The notes beneath the pieces were generated by a model. That model ran no database searches. It was given only the letters and a program-made list of their open reading frames with translations, and had not been told where the DNA came from. A program made the position numbers and the translations under genes. This document shows, one piece after another, positions 47,781 to 61,089 of a stretch of DNA of 64,000 bases. The DNA is from Fasciola hepatica (Eukaryota > Platyhelminthes > Trematoda > Plagiorchiida > Fasciolidae): positions 1,613,501 through 1,677,500 of the forward strand of contig CANUEZ040000168.1 in NCBI GenBank assembly GCA_948099385.1. The letters run 5' to 3'. Every line of letters begins with the position of its first letter. Within the stretch, counting starts at the first letter, position 1.

Positions 47781-49268
47781 CATTTTACTACCAACACGCT
47801 CAGCCTAAAGCCCCGTGTACCTCATTCCAGTTACTTAATTCGTTTGATTTGTTGTGATTTAACGGACGACTGTATGCAAAAGGAATTTATCTCGTAGTTT
47901 TTCCCTTTAAACTGCTTGTTCCGGTTCATCATTGCATCAAAATGTTTTATTTCTGACAAAAGACCCACACTCGAACCTGTGAGGGCGCAGGACGGTCCCT
48001 TGAAAATCCGTAGTAAAAACTCAATTGAGAGCACCTGAACCAAGGTATGCCCCCTGTGACTATTGTTATGGAAACTCACCGGGTCCCCCAAAAATCAGCC
48101 GATGATGTCAATAAGCACATTATTTTTGTATGAAATCACTAGATCTCCCTGACAGTTTTAATTTATTCGAAGTCATTGCTTTACGTGTCACCGGACACTA
48201 CTAATGCACACCTGATAGTTTCTCATTGGTTCATCCCGTACATTTTTCTGCATTTGGAGTGACTATGTACTTCATATAAACCCTATCACAACGAACAATA
48301 TCTAAACAGCGGAGCAATTTGCATTTTTGATATTTATGTGACCAAGCTAGTTGCACAATTACGCGCTCTGCTGTTGTTGCGCGATAGCTGCCATGTATTT
48401 TGTGCCATTAAAGGATCCGAAGTGTGAGTCCTCTGTTCCTGTTCTCAGATGTTCTTATTTCGTGTAACAGACTTTGTACGTTGAAACTAGTACGAATATA
48501 AGGGAGAAGCTCTCTCTCTCTCTCATTTATTCCAATTTCACAACAACCTTCCTCATGTTTAAACATGGACTAACTCCACTCACAACCGACTTTCTGTTTT
48601 ATCTGGTCTTTTTGTATATGCAACATCTCATTAATCAATGAAATACCACAAAAGGACTTCTTGTCAGTTCCTCTACTGATAAAAATACCGAGCATATTTC
48701 GATAATAACTTCACTCAACAAGCCGGGTCCGTGCATTTGGCTCGTGGATTCTGGTTAGTAAACCTTTCAAACAGTAGTCCCAAATTAAGGTCTAGTCAAT
48801 GACATGCACAACTGTGACTTGGGTCCATTTGTGAAATTATTGAGGTCCTCATTGAGGTCTCTAGGTTCAGATGACACGGTGCGCGTAGCACTTAGCTACC
48901 GCGTGAATGCAGTCTATGCTTGATTTAAGATTTCAAAAGGGACAAAGAATTTGAATCCAATATCTATTTGGCAAGCCCAAAACCGAGGAAACAAAGGTCG
49001 ATTTCCTATCCAACTGACATTACGATAGGACAAACTAAATAACACAAACCACTCTATCGATTTACAAGTGAGATTTATAACGCCTCAAGCAGGGTGAAAA
49101 TGAAGTGCGCTAGAAAACCACTCGCGTTTTGCAATCACCGAGGTGACATACGATGTGGTCACCGTGAAAAACATCAGGTCATGGAATATTGATATTTTTG
49201 GTAGCCGTAAGTAGTTTCGGGGGGAGAAAAACACGATTCAAAGACATGGATGTTGGATCATTTCTCAC
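47781..49268. other. intron, nothing recognised
   Basis: Intronic sequence without a recognised element apart from a (CT)n run at 48510-48524. Confidence 0.4.
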
Positions 49269-49570
49269 CTTCGTCGTTAACAACAACAGTCGGATAGGCT
49301 GCATGCTGATCATCGTCTTCGCCCCCCGCATCTGCTTCTGGTTTGGAAGTCTCGATATCCCGCTCGACAGTGTCAACAGTGCTTGTATCAACCGTCGGAG
49401 TCTTTTCCGGCACTGGTACTATAAGGTCAGCCGGCTGATGTTCCGCCGACTTAGGTTTGGACACAGTCGGTTTCGTGACCGGAAGAGGTACTGTGACAGT
49501 GGGTTTCTTCGGCGGTGTCGGCCTCGACGGAGTTGGATGATCGATATTTGTGTCGTCTTCATCATCCGAG
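49269..49570 (-). CDS. PICALM: Clathrin-assembly protein, acidic and Pro/Thr-rich linker exon
   Basis: Acceptor TTCCGTTGTAG, donor GAAG|GTGAGA, 302 bases (enters with 1 base, leaves 1). The peptide starts SDDEDDTNIDHPTPSRPTPP, continues with repeated KPTV/PVTKPTV-like segments and ends with EADAGGEDDDQHAAYP. It is predicted to be disordered, like the tail of AP180 proteins. It has no sequence match of its own; assignment rests on exact phase with the exons on both sides, strand and position. Confidence 0.75.
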
Positions 49571-52500
49571 CTACAACGGAAAAATACAGGACACTTATGA
49601 GTGGAGGTGATCATCACTCAAATTATGGTGTTTTACTGGTATTGTCAAACGATGTGAGCCGGTGACGAAAACATCTACCGAAATTCAAGCGTAGCGTTTA
49701 TGATAAACGAGACCTGCAGTGCTCATGATGTAAACAAATCGTTTAGCAATAGTATGCAAACACAAACAAACATTTGACGGTGAGACGTTAGCAATCTAAA
49801 AACCCAGCTTGGTAAACAAACCGTCAAAAATAACAAAAATAACCTGTTTAACCCGGGTTATGAGAAATGACATCAGTTTCGACTCTCTTAGCCAACAACT
49901 ACGTTTATTTCACGATTGCATCATAATGCGAACGAGTCCGGAGAATTAGTTTTTGATGTGTTTGACAGTATTCCAAGTTCTAAACTGATACCTTCGATCC
50001 ATGTAGAGTTTCATAATTCTGCTGGTACGCACAGAACTATTAGAATAGAGGTATGAAAAGCCTGAGCACGATGCTTCGTCGTACAGGCCGTGTAAAGCAT
50101 TTAAAAGATTCCAAGAGATCCATCTACTCAGTCGTTAAAGAAATCAGAAAATATTGCTAGTTGGCGCAACCAACGGCATTCTTGTATTCACACACTTTGT
50201 TTATCGACTGGACACCAATACCGCTAGATCTTTCCCAACCGCTCCGTCTTGTACCCTACATTGTTTGGCCTTCCGAACGAGGTTCTTGCCGAGAGATACC
50301 AATCAAAACCGTCACATTGAAAGCATGGTTAATCTTTGTTTAGAATGAACTCCACCGAACTGAGCATCAAGACCTGAATTTCCAAGGGTGGATTAATTCA
50401 ACGATCGCCATTCAGTCTTACAATGTACCTTCAGTGTAGTGGCGTTTCATCGTCTGAAGTATCAGGATGACTACAGTCGAGTAAAATGTGGGTATAGATA
50501 TCTCGTGCTGGTACTGACCGCTTCTCACGCGAACATTCAACAATGGGTTGCATTCGGAACGTTTGAGGGGATTGTATCAATCATAGTCAAAGTTTATCCA
50601 TTTAAAAACGAATTAAGTTAATATATACGGAGGATCCAATGAGGAGTACATATATTTTGCTGTTAATTCACGTGAATTTCATAGGTTTCAATAAAAAAGA
50701 GATCCTCTGTAGTTCTGAAGGATGCTAGCGTCCAGGTACGTCTCCAATTCACACTCGAGTTAATTATTTTTTCGCGGGCTAGGAATGTTGACATCCAACC
50801 CTTGTTAGGATAATTTTCGGAAACAAAGAACATATTTCACACCCTGGTCAAAAAGGACGTCTCATAAACCAATAGAGCATGAATAAAATAAATGATGGGA
50901 GAAACAAATCCAGAGTCTTATATCGATCCCATCAGTTTATGGCACTTCGCTTGAAAATCCGAACCTAGGGCCTGTGGAAGAGTGACTTTTTTCTATAGTT
51001 CCCACTGGGATGACCTAAAGACATAATCAAGCCACTGCGGACCGCGTCGCTTCGGATACGCAAACGGCCTCCCCACAACCAAACAATTTTGCTGGATAAA
51101 GTTCACGCTGTGGTCCAGACACTTCACCTGTGAGATACTGAATACATCGACAGTCAAAACCTCCTTCCCTCAAATCCATTTGGATTTTTGAATCCTCAGC
51201 AATCAGCCATCACGGGTGCACGTGAGGACGAAGTAAATGGTGGTCTAATAGACGCGCAATCGGACGTGGAAGTTAGTTTTCACTACAATTCTGCAACGTT
51301 TTGTGAAGTTGAATGAGGGCCCATTCTGTGTAACCAGAACAAAGCTGAACTTCATCCGTGGTCCAGCCGTTCCAGATCATATCTTTAGTTCATATTGTAA
51401 CAGATTGATCTCAATAGGTGACACGTTTTTTTGAACCCCAAAAAGGGGTTTCCAGAATACGTACCGCATTGCCTGGTTGAAGTTTACTGTCATCTTCGCC
51501 ATGCTCAGTCCAGAATCCATACTTTTCAGTGGAGAACTTTGACAGAGACATACTCGGTGCAATTTAAAAAACTAACTAAAAAGCTAAACTTTTTACCCCC
51601 ACGACTAAATCTTCCATTCATGTGAACTGCCTCTACCACAGAAAAAATCCGAATGAAAAGGGCGGTGACTAACTAGCCTAACTATTTATTCTGGATGGGT
51701 TAAGTTAGTTTAGATCTACGCAAGGGCACACACTGCGCATGTTTCTTGTTCACTGAGGCAACTGAAAGATGAACCAATCTCAGCAACCAATGACGTGGCA
51801 GAACAATGAAGAAAAAATTAACCAGTGGGTTGAATCGTACATGTCTGACGTGTTGACTAACCTGGTTTACTTTTCCTAATCGGCAGTTCTGCTGGGACTG
51901 GAGAATTCGGGAAAAAGATCTACAAACATCTGAGATCAGTGAAGTGCTCCTTAGATTCTCAGTCCTTTCCCATCGGCACAACTTTTCTTTGTTTTTTGTT
52001 TCCATCTTTTCCTCTTCTTTTTTGTCCCACTTTGTCGGTTCTGATTTTGCTTCATGGTTACTGACGATTGCAATTAAAGAAGCATTTATCACAGCCGACC
52101 GAGACAAAGTGCACATATCTACCACCGAAGCCTAACTGGCGTCCGTGGGGTTTGGAAGCTTGTGCTTTAGACTCGGAATTACGTAATTTACATCAATCCG
52201 CTACCATCAGTTAGGGTTGCATATAGAAACTTAGAAGAGCTGTGTTTCTTTTTCTCCATGTGTGTGCGCATAAGTGCGGTGAAAAGGACACACCACGGGG
52301 CATCCAAGGCCCACTGCAGTTCAGTACCTTCCGTCATTATATTCGCACATTTGGACTCTAATTTTGGATGATGCCGCGGAAAATCGTCGATCAGAATTTG
52401 AAGCAAATCCAAACATTAGAAGCAAATCCGCAGAAAGAACGGTATATACTTGAAAATCATACAGACGAACAAAGAATATGAATGCCATTACGGAAGTGAC

Positions 52501-52723
52501 CGTGGCGCCTAGTCCCGTCATCAAATATCCGGTATGCGGGCCCGCAGATCCCAATCCATAAGCCCATCAATTCCTACTTGGCCAAGCTCACTTGTTAAGG
52601 TTGTCAAACTCCTTTGCCATACCATGAGTGTGTTGTGATTTTTATGTTACTCAATTATGTTTGCCACAACGTACTTTGCTTTAGACTCATCATTTAAATC
52701 TATCCTCAATCTAAAACACTCAC
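49571..52723. other. intron, nothing recognised
   Basis: A 3.15-kb intron between two phase-linked exons. A degraded SINE-like trace near 50.3 kb was considered and not kept. Open frames at 51.7-52.55 kb (-) have no recognised domain. Confidence 0.4.
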
Positions 52724-52785
52724 CCTTTCTTGCTTTCCAGAATTGCCAAATGTTGTTCCATGGCATGAATCACTTTTTCTGGAAC
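52724..52785 (-). CDS. PICALM: Clathrin-assembly protein, ANTH-end exon
   Basis: Bounded by acceptor GGTCACTTCCAG and donor GG|GTGAGT; 62 bases, entering in phase 0 and leaving two bases (GG). It encodes VPEKVIHAMEQHLAILESKK, equivalent to the vertebrate APSSLLEALEQHLASLEGKK at the end of the ANTH domain. The two leftover bases plus the first C of the next exon give Gly, so the protein continues KKG-SDDEDD. The entry phase equals the exit phase of the 61-kb exon, so direct joining is possible. Confidence 0.9.
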
Positions 52786-53479
52786 CTGGAAGTGACCAGA
52801 AGGTGTTAGAACAGGGCAATGATCTACAAATATTGGGTAGACATCAAAAAAACTACTAATTATAACACTTGCTGCAGATCGCAAAACCGGAAACATGCGC
52901 CCACAAAGTAACGCAAATACACACATGCATACACACAAAAACATGTACAAACCCCTCGTGATCACGCATATTTATCGATCAAGTTAGGATCAATTTGAGG
53001 GAGAGAGAACAGTAAGGCTTGGTGATGGAAAATACTTTAGGTTCAATGCATACTATATTCATCCAGAGTCGCGACCGAAAGATCTCAAGGTGATAGTATC
53101 AGACAGATAACCTTCCCAGCCTCAGGGACGCGATACTCAAGTCTGACCTAAGTATATCTCTTCAATTCTATCTGTCCTTAGCTTGTGAGCATTTGACAGA
53201 CTACTTAAGCTCTTGCTACAGTCTATGTTGTCCCATAGAAACGTTATACATCCGTTTTGACGGATCCTCCTTGCCATATGTGAAGCACTTATCCCGAAAG
53301 GAGTATTGAGGATTAGAGAACATAGTGTGGTCAGTACATTATCCAAATCTGTCAAACTGGAACTCACAGGCCTAACGCCCTGTACACCCGATCCATAACA
53401 TCCAACAAGAAAACCATTATTCAGTTAAGTTATCTGAAATCTAGCAAACTCCAACCTTCGATAGATGTCGAAAAACTTA

Positions 53480-54990
53480 ACTGATGCTTCACCGCCGCAG
53501 TCCAATCACCAGTAACACTGAATTTAACTGTGGACTCTCCACAACACTGTTTTAGATTCTATTCCTCCCCAGAAGTGTGCAAAGAAATGGTGCAACTCTC
53601 GACAAACAAAGCGAGCGGTTCAGACGGTCTACCGGCGATTATCCTAAAGGAGTATGCACGAACATTGTCTCCAATAATGTGGGAACTATTCAACAGGTAT
53701 TTAACTCAAAACTACATTTCTGACTGCTGGGGAGTGGCCTCCATTATTCTGGTGCCCAGAAACCAACCATCTAAATTTACATTCGATCGCCTGTACATCA
53801 ACTGTCCTCAGTGTTTGAAAACCTCGTTCTGAGTAGAATCTCCATGCATATCATAGTTCTGGATCTCTAACAGTTTCCGCACCAAAACTCCCGCCCGACA
53901 TTGGATGTTCCAGCACCACTCATCCGCTTTATTTTATCCTCATTAGACCGCAAAACTCAGGCAGTCAGGGTGCTTTTTTGACTATTGATGCACTTAATTA
54001 TACCGACAGGTCCAAACCAGTCAAGATTCTTGAAAACGGCGGAGTCAGTACATCCCTTTTAGTTACTTTTTAAATACTTTTACAATCGCCAACAATCGAC
54101 CCGATTTATTGGGCAAACCTCTACAACGTTTCTTTCCACAACAGGTATTTTTCAGGAAGCTATTTTCACCTTCCCTTTTTTCTAATTGTCTCTTCCATAC
54201 CTATTTACGATGACTATTTACTTATTGAGTATACTGATGACATAATCCTTGGTATCCTCCACTCCACTAGCTCTCTTCAAACACTCTCAGCAAAGAGTCA
54301 CTGAACACACCAACTGGTCCGCTGATCATAATCTAACAAAAAAAACTCTTCCAAGTGCTCTTATGTCTTATTTTGTCTTCACAATAACACCAAATACTCC
54401 GATTCTCTTGCATTCAATTCCGACCTGCTCATCAACATTGTGCACCTTGCCAGAACTGTATCCACAAACTACTTCGAAGTCACTAGCAGCCTTGACCTTT
54501 CCTGCTCCCATCAGGTAGCAGTAGGTTTCCAGAAAACTAGACGTTTGACGTTTTAAATGCTACTTCTGAAGTCTTTTTCCACTCCACTCTATTTGGCTAA
54601 GCGTTTTATATTCACATGTTTATTACCACTTTGGCTCTACGCTTCTCCCGTCATCTTTCCAGGTTTGCTTGTGAAAGACTTTAAACTTATTGTCAGAGAC
54701 ACCAAACATCTTTCTTGTTGTAATGTGACCTCTTATAGTCGGTCCTCTCGACACATAATATCCCAACACCAACATGCATGCCAAATGTTCGCTTCAAAGA
54801 TATCAGATGACTAATCACATCCTCTTTATCCAGATCTTAGTTGGTGTGTTTTTACACCCTCCACCAAGTCCAGCTACAAACACTTATTTGCCCATACCGC
54901 TATCTACAAATCATCAATGGATCCCTGTCTCTCCAGATTCTCACCAACTCTGATACTGTTATAAACGAACTGAAAAACCAGTTGAACTGA
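53480..54990 (+). mobile_element. Non-LTR retrotransposon reverse transcriptase (Jockey/CR1-like), pseudogene
   Basis: The + strand reads SSPEVCKEMVQLSTNKASGS, DGLPAIILKEYARTLSPIMW and ISDCWGVASIILVPRNQPSK (RT finger). After frameshifts come PLIRFILSSLDRKTQAVRVL (palm), KILENGGVSTSLLVTF, YTDDIILGILHSTSSLQTLS (YADD-type catalytic box) and NLTLNPSKCSYV-like remains. The last part is PLWLYASPVIFPGLLVKDFK (C-terminal connection domain). At least four frameshifts or stops. No endonuclease part was found upstream, so it is 5'-truncated. It lies antisense to the clathrin-assembly gene in its 8.3-kb intron. Confidence 0.82.
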
Positions 54991-57009
54991 ATAACTCTCT
55001 CCTTTTCCATATATGTTTTTCTAACTATGCCTGTGCTTAATGGTTATGTGGCTGCCGAATATCTATCTCCGGGTGCATAAAGCAACGACTTGAAAATCGG
55101 CGATTTTTTATCTTCTAGGGCAAGGAAAAATATTGAAATCTCGTTCGTTGAACAACCACGCATCGTGAAAACATGTTCTTAAGTCCATTTCATTCAGTTG
55201 CTTCGATCACTAGAGCGAACTGGTGCAAATGTTGTCAACGCCAACAAATGAGGGTGATCGTTACTAACAGCATTAAGGTCAGTCATAACGTTTACGCCCC
55301 ATAAAACGCCTGATAATAGTGCGGATCAAGAAAAAATGCCGCCGACAAACGAAAAGAGCTTATTCAAGTGAGTGTTCTCTCATTTCCAAATCACATGCAG
55401 TTTGAATGTAATGCGCACACTCCATGCGTTACATTTCCCAACACCCGAAATTCTCGGTGATACAGTGGATTGCTAGTGCTGCTTCTTGATTCAGTTGAGG
55501 ATACGGGGACAACTACATTAAGCTTGACACGATATGCCGAACGTAAATCCTTTGCAGAATCAATTGAATGAAGAGACATCCCGTGATCATTAACGATAAA
55601 CTGGATTTGATGGTCAGCTTTGGTATTACGCAGCCAGGTTCTGAAATAGCCGACAGTGTATTGGTACTCTCATAGAGCACCAACCAAGTCCTTGTGCGCA
55701 TAAATGCCTCCTATTTGGACAGGAACTGGACAAACTCTTTGCCGCAAATAATCAAACAGATGCGACTACAACCCACCCGAAAGTTAACGTTATTTCCCGT
55801 GTACTGTGACACAGCCGTAGGCAATTTTGCCGCGAGCCAACAAGTGCGTCTATCATATTGAGTCTCATACCATGCACGACGTTAAGTTTCAGGTTTGCTA
55901 ATATTTTCATGTCGTTCTTAACAAAGTGTCTTTAACCTCTTGTGAGGAATATTCACCCGAAAAAAAAGATATTGTTTGTCGGAATCGAGGGTGGTTCGGA
56001 ATGTGTTGATAAGACGACATTTCATATTTCATATGATATGTAAATAGCCGATATCCAAGGGCAGCGTTGTCGGAAATTTTTACGATCAGTCGACTATCGT
56101 TTATCGTGGGTAACCTTCCTCAAAGCAGGTTTACGATTAACGGTCCTCTTTCACTGCACCAAATCTGGTCATTGGAAGATTTACTTCGTGATCAGAAAAT
56201 ACCCTAGCAATTAACCACCACTACTACATGCGTGCGAAAAAATGTGACATCGAATTATTCTATACGCATTGTGGAAATTGGAAACGCCCCTTGTCCATCT
56301 ATCTGAGCAGACCTTGGAGTCGAGTAAACGGTACAGTCACGACCGTTTGTTACATATCACGGTTCCACAAAAGACGTGCGAATCAAACATGGTGAGCTCA
56401 TTCAGTAGTTCTACATCGCAGTATTCCCCCTTCGGTTGGTTAGATGTCCCTATTAAGTATCGAGGCAAGTATTCCCATATGTTAGAATCCTTAATGAATC
56501 AAAACCATTGTTGGATTGAGAATGTTTATTTTGCACCATTATTCCCCGTGGAACAGTTATGAACGGACGTTTGATCCAACCGACAGCACATCGCAACAAT
56601 AGGAATGTAGGGCGGTTGAATATCAACACTGCGGCACTTAATTTTTCACGGTCCTCGATGATTGTTCCCTATGAGCCGAGACGGCGTCAAGAGAAAGCCT
56701 GATTTTGAACGTTAGACAATGCATATCGATTGTTCCTCTCGTTCACATACATTTGCTATCATTTTTATCTAGTGAGGTGATGAAAAAGATTGATTTGTGC
56801 CTCTACGATTGAACAACTCAATGTTGTGCAATTCTTGGAACCGAGTGTACCGCTTTAGCCGTGTAACGTCCCGATCGTCCATGTTGGCGATTGAGAAAAG
56901 CCTGAAGAGGTATCTTTTGGTTTAGATCAATTTCGTTATGGAAACTTGATTAATTTCAAGGTCACAGGAAATCAGTTGAGAATAAACTCAAAGCGTTCAC
57001 GATGTACAT

Positions 57010-57010
<1 letters not shown>
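54991..57010. other. intron, nothing recognised
   Basis: No repeat family, domain or exon could be supported here. Confidence 0.4.

Positions 57011-57076
<66 letters not shown>
57011..57076. repeat. (CA)n microsatellite
   Basis: A perfect CA tract of about 33 units in the 8.3-kb intron; read in the gene's direction it is (UG)n. Confidence 0.97.
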
Positions 57077-57077
<1 letters not shown>

Positions 57078-59344
57078 GACTAACAGATGGGTGTTAGGAG
57101 GTTGGATGTCAAGTAGATGCACATGAAATCGAATTTACTAACTCCTTTAAATCTGCTTGATTTATTATTGATAATATTATTATTAATGATATTATTGATA
57201 ATGGTAGTAGCAGTAGTAAACAATTTAGTAGTGCAAAATTTTCATTAGTAAACAATTGTTTGTCATGCAGCATCAATGCTGGGCTCAACACTGGAAACGC
57301 AGGGTCGCATTACACACATGTTTCACCTAGTAACTTATTATACGTCATCCGAAGAATTGAATGTCCAGAAAAGTCCCCACTTGGATATGAATCCAATAGG
57401 CGCGCTTGGTTGTAAGTTTGGCACTTGCTTACTCTTTACGGCTTGTTGCCGCCTCATGCCTCAATACTACACGATGATGAAGCACATCCTGACACGTCAA
57501 TTTGCATCACACCATCTTATCCAAACACTATGTGGTCATCTCGTTGCATCTTCATTGCGACATTTTGATGCAGCTACAATTCAACCTACCCTTCCAATTC
57601 TAAGGATGAGTTTTCAAAGCGCGAAATCGGTAATCAACCAAACGGAGTGGTTGGACTAACCACGGACTGTAACACGTGATACACTATTTTTATCTGTATT
57701 TCCAAGCGTGGCAAACGGACTTGGAACAAGATTGTGGTAACTCGGATATAAGAAGCGGCCAATATCGACGTATCAACTACCGGTGGTATGCACGCATGAT
57801 TTACCGGATCACTGAACGAAAACGAAGACGAATAGATGATAAGAGAAGTCTTAGGCGAAAACTGGTGAAGTAGTGACTATTGTGACTTACAGGTTGCAAA
57901 CCAAGACTGTCCTTATCTCCGATTCCAAGACTCTGTGGTGGAAAAGATAGGCAGTCTTAATGGGTATTGCCCCACATTATGAAAGTCTTGGGGAAAGATT
58001 GTACAAAACTAAAATGGTGTCATTGACTACTTCAAATAATTCATGAACTATGATAGTCCTTAGCGAATAAAAATGAGGCCATGGTCTCCACGTTTTAGAC
58101 GATCGAGTACATCATGAAAAGGCCAATTAGCAGTCGAGTTTGTTCTCAGTGCATCTCAATTATAGCAATATAGCAGTATACATGGACGTACAATAGAGCA
58201 CAGAAGCTCTTACTGATAGTGTTGAAAAATATGTAGTATGCATACAATCATCACATTCGAGAGTGATATTAGAGAACATCATGCGCAGAAGACGTTCGTG
58301 GACGGCCATCAAACTTCTCTGCACGACCAAAATTCAGAATGTCTTCATATCCAAGTTGATTTTTTCTTTGCTGTTAAACTATAAGTCCAGCTCTAGTTGG
58401 TGTCTGCTAAGGTCTCCTGTTCTCGTAGGGCTATGAAATATCAGATGATTGTATGTATGAACTTATTCACAGGAAAACAACACTATGTTTGGCTGAACAC
58501 CACAACAAACCCGGCTGAGAGGAACAACATGGTGGACGCAACTGAAAGTCGCTGGCCTCCGTACAGCGCGGCGTTTCGAGATCAGCAATCTGGACTTCTG
58601 ATGTATCGTATCTTAGTCACAACAGAACTTATATTCATCTCCCCAAATCCATCTTCGTTCATACTGACAATTTCTGTTTTAGAACCCATTCTCAAAACAG
58701 ACGTCAAACTAATCAGAGGGTGACACCTGGAACGTGTGGAAACTCACTTTTGATATGCATTCAGTCGTGGGCCACTTACGAAGTGCTACTAGTGATATAT
58801 GATCAGCTGGATTGGCATGAACAATAATCAATAGAGAAGAGCTTTTTCGGAAATCTAGGCTTATTACTGGACTCTCCAACTTTGACCTACCTGGATTAGC
58901 ATCTTCAACCGCTGATTATGTAGACCACCTAAACTCCAGCTAGGAGCTCCAGGACACCTCGAACCCCACTTATTTTCTGCAAAGTCCTCCCAACATTCTT
59001 ACTGTAAAGCGAAAGTGTTGACTTTTTCTGGGCCGACGTTTCCTGCAAATACTCCGAAAGAACGGTCAGTTGATAGTCCGTCCAACAGCAATCGGATCTG
59101 CTTATTTTCTCTCGTGTAGAATCTGTATTCCGATCGATCTGGTTTTCACGTTGAATCCCGTATTCAAATAAATTTTCGTTTGGAATGAGTTCTAATCATG
59201 GCCAACTACTTTAGCAAAAGCTTATTCACGAGACCACAATGGCAATTTGCATTCACGCAAAATAATCCCTGCTGGCCTATTTATACTCGTCTCCATTTCA
59301 TATCGAATGATTGTTACCTTTCTGAGCACAAATACTGGTCAACA
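57077..59344. other. intron with unassigned open frames
   Basis: Open frames of 127 residues (57276-57659, +) and 108 residues (58397-58723, +) have no recognised motif and no splice context I can defend. A TTATTA/ATAATA-rich stretch lies at 57.16-57.22 kb. Confidence 0.35.
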
Positions 59345-59540
59345 GTTATAGTTTTACATAATATGATTAATCATGCATGGTGTACGTTCAACTCATCACC
59401 GGAAACCATAAAAGCACGTTACAGCTGTGTTAATCTTTGTTAGGAATCATCAGCAGTACATATATACCCAGCCTCCACGGGGAATCGAACCCGGGGTGAA
59501 CGATTTTGAGTCGAACATCCAACCACCAAGCTTATTATTG
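59345..59540 (-). repeat. SINE family 2, best-preserved tRNA-like head
   Basis: The - strand reads GCTTGGTGGTTGGATGTTCG (A-box/D-arm-like), CCCCGGGTTCGATTCCCCG (near-perfect T arm and B box), then ATGTACTGCTGATGATTCC, CTAACAAAGATTAACACAGC and TGTAACGTGC, with the same tail as copy 1 (ATTAATCATATTATG). The hammerhead core keeps CTGATGA but has lost GAAAC, so it should be inactive. Confidence 0.7.
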
Positions 59541-61089
59541 TTTTGATGGGTGGATAGGAATGCTTACACAATTAAACTTTTGCTATTTTAACAAGGAAGG
59601 GGTAATTAGGACGATAGTGGTGACAGAGTTTTCCGCACGGCATTGCAGATATGACGCCAACCACGGAACTGTCGAATCGTCGAACGTCTGACTCGTTTTC
59701 TATGCATATTTGATGATTATCAACAAGAGTAAAACAGCATAATAGTAAGTGCTTGTAAGACTACATGAATAGGTGTGAAAAACTCGCACTGTATGAAAAA
59801 ACATCACACAGGAATTTCTGTCATGCTTCATCTATTTACCGATTCCGAATCACATATGATAACAGTTGCCGATTCTCATCAAAACTACAAGGGATTTTTG
59901 TGGTCATTACGTTCTGTAATTCATCCGTTTGTGAAGCGGTCCATCGGTTTTCATCTACTATTGAAGATAAATTTCAAATGTCATGATGTAATTTCATTTG
60001 TCACCAACGCATTTTCTTCAGTCCGTCTCGAAAACCTGACGGATATTGTACATCAGGACATTTGCAGTGTCTTTTTACGACGCGGATGCGAATTGAGGTA
60101 AGAGTTACCACAAATTTCGAAACGATAGAACGTATCTTCTGCAGTGAAATTCATCTTTTTGTTGTTTGTGTTATCCCATTAAGCACAATATAGTCCACCA
60201 ACCAGTACAAACGTCCAATTCACTTTTACAAAGCCTTGGTAGTGCTGCACAGCTTTAAGGATATATCAGAAGCAAATAGCGGATTGGATTTTTGAATCAA
60301 GCGTGCAACATTGTGGATTTTGCGTGCTGTTCCCAAACTATCCAGTTCTCAACGGTTTACTTCACACCAGTTTACCGCAATACACTACTCGTATACCACT
60401 GCCTACAACGCCATTACGAACAACAAGTGGGTGTTGAGAACAAATCACATATAACGATCTTTAGAATGGGCATTTCTCCCTGGAAGCTGTCGATCAATCG
60501 AAAATCGGTGTTCACTTGTGCGTGTAGTAATCCACCTTGGTGTGCTGGCTCTGCACAAGATCCGGCGACACATTTTGCGTGTCTTTTTTGTTCAATGATT
60601 TAGGTTTTTCAAACCTCATTCTGGACACTGACTGAGTCCTGTTAAGCCTCACTAGTTTTGGAAGCTCACCCAAACACCCAGAGTTAGGGAAATCAGTGAT
60701 ATCGACTACAAAGTAAACGCCATTGATATGCAAAACTATGTGATCAGTTCTCAATTATCTCAACTTTATACGAATCAATCCGAAGAACGTTCGTGGTTAT
60801 GTACATTTTTTTGAAATACACAAAAGCAACATAAACGGTATTGCTATCATCATTAAATAACACGAACAATTTTGTGGTATTTTTTAAAACTAAGAATCTC
60901 TTTTTCCCCGCAAAATATTTACGCACATGAGCTCGAATTTCATCCTGAAAACCTGTCGAACGTGCTCGTGATTACTTTATAGTTTGCAAAAGCAATCTAA
61001 CTACAAATCTTACATAATCAAGGTGAATTCAAACCATTTTTTTTCAGAAATATAAATGAAACAAGTATCAAGCAAAAATCTCAACTCAC
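59541..61089. other. intron, nothing recognised
   Basis: Part of the 8.3-kb intron directly after the ANTH exon in transcription order. A missing small exon for the ANTH loop could lie anywhere between 52.8 and 61.1 kb; none was identified. Confidence 0.4.

Noticed and set aside
50300..50360. GCATGGTTAATCTTTGTTTAGAATG, similar to part of the 59.4-kb SINE.
   Set aside because: The match is limited to about 20 bases, with no head or core nearby.
51700..52125. A - strand frame of 141 residues with a Lys/Glu-rich segment (KKEEEKMETKNKEK), considered as an ANTH-following coiled coil.
   Set aside because: The exons on either side (52724 and 49570) already join in phase, and no splice sites frame this segment.
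52321..52554. A hydrophobic - strand frame with possible membrane helices.
   Set aside because: Intronic, without splice sites or family resemblance.
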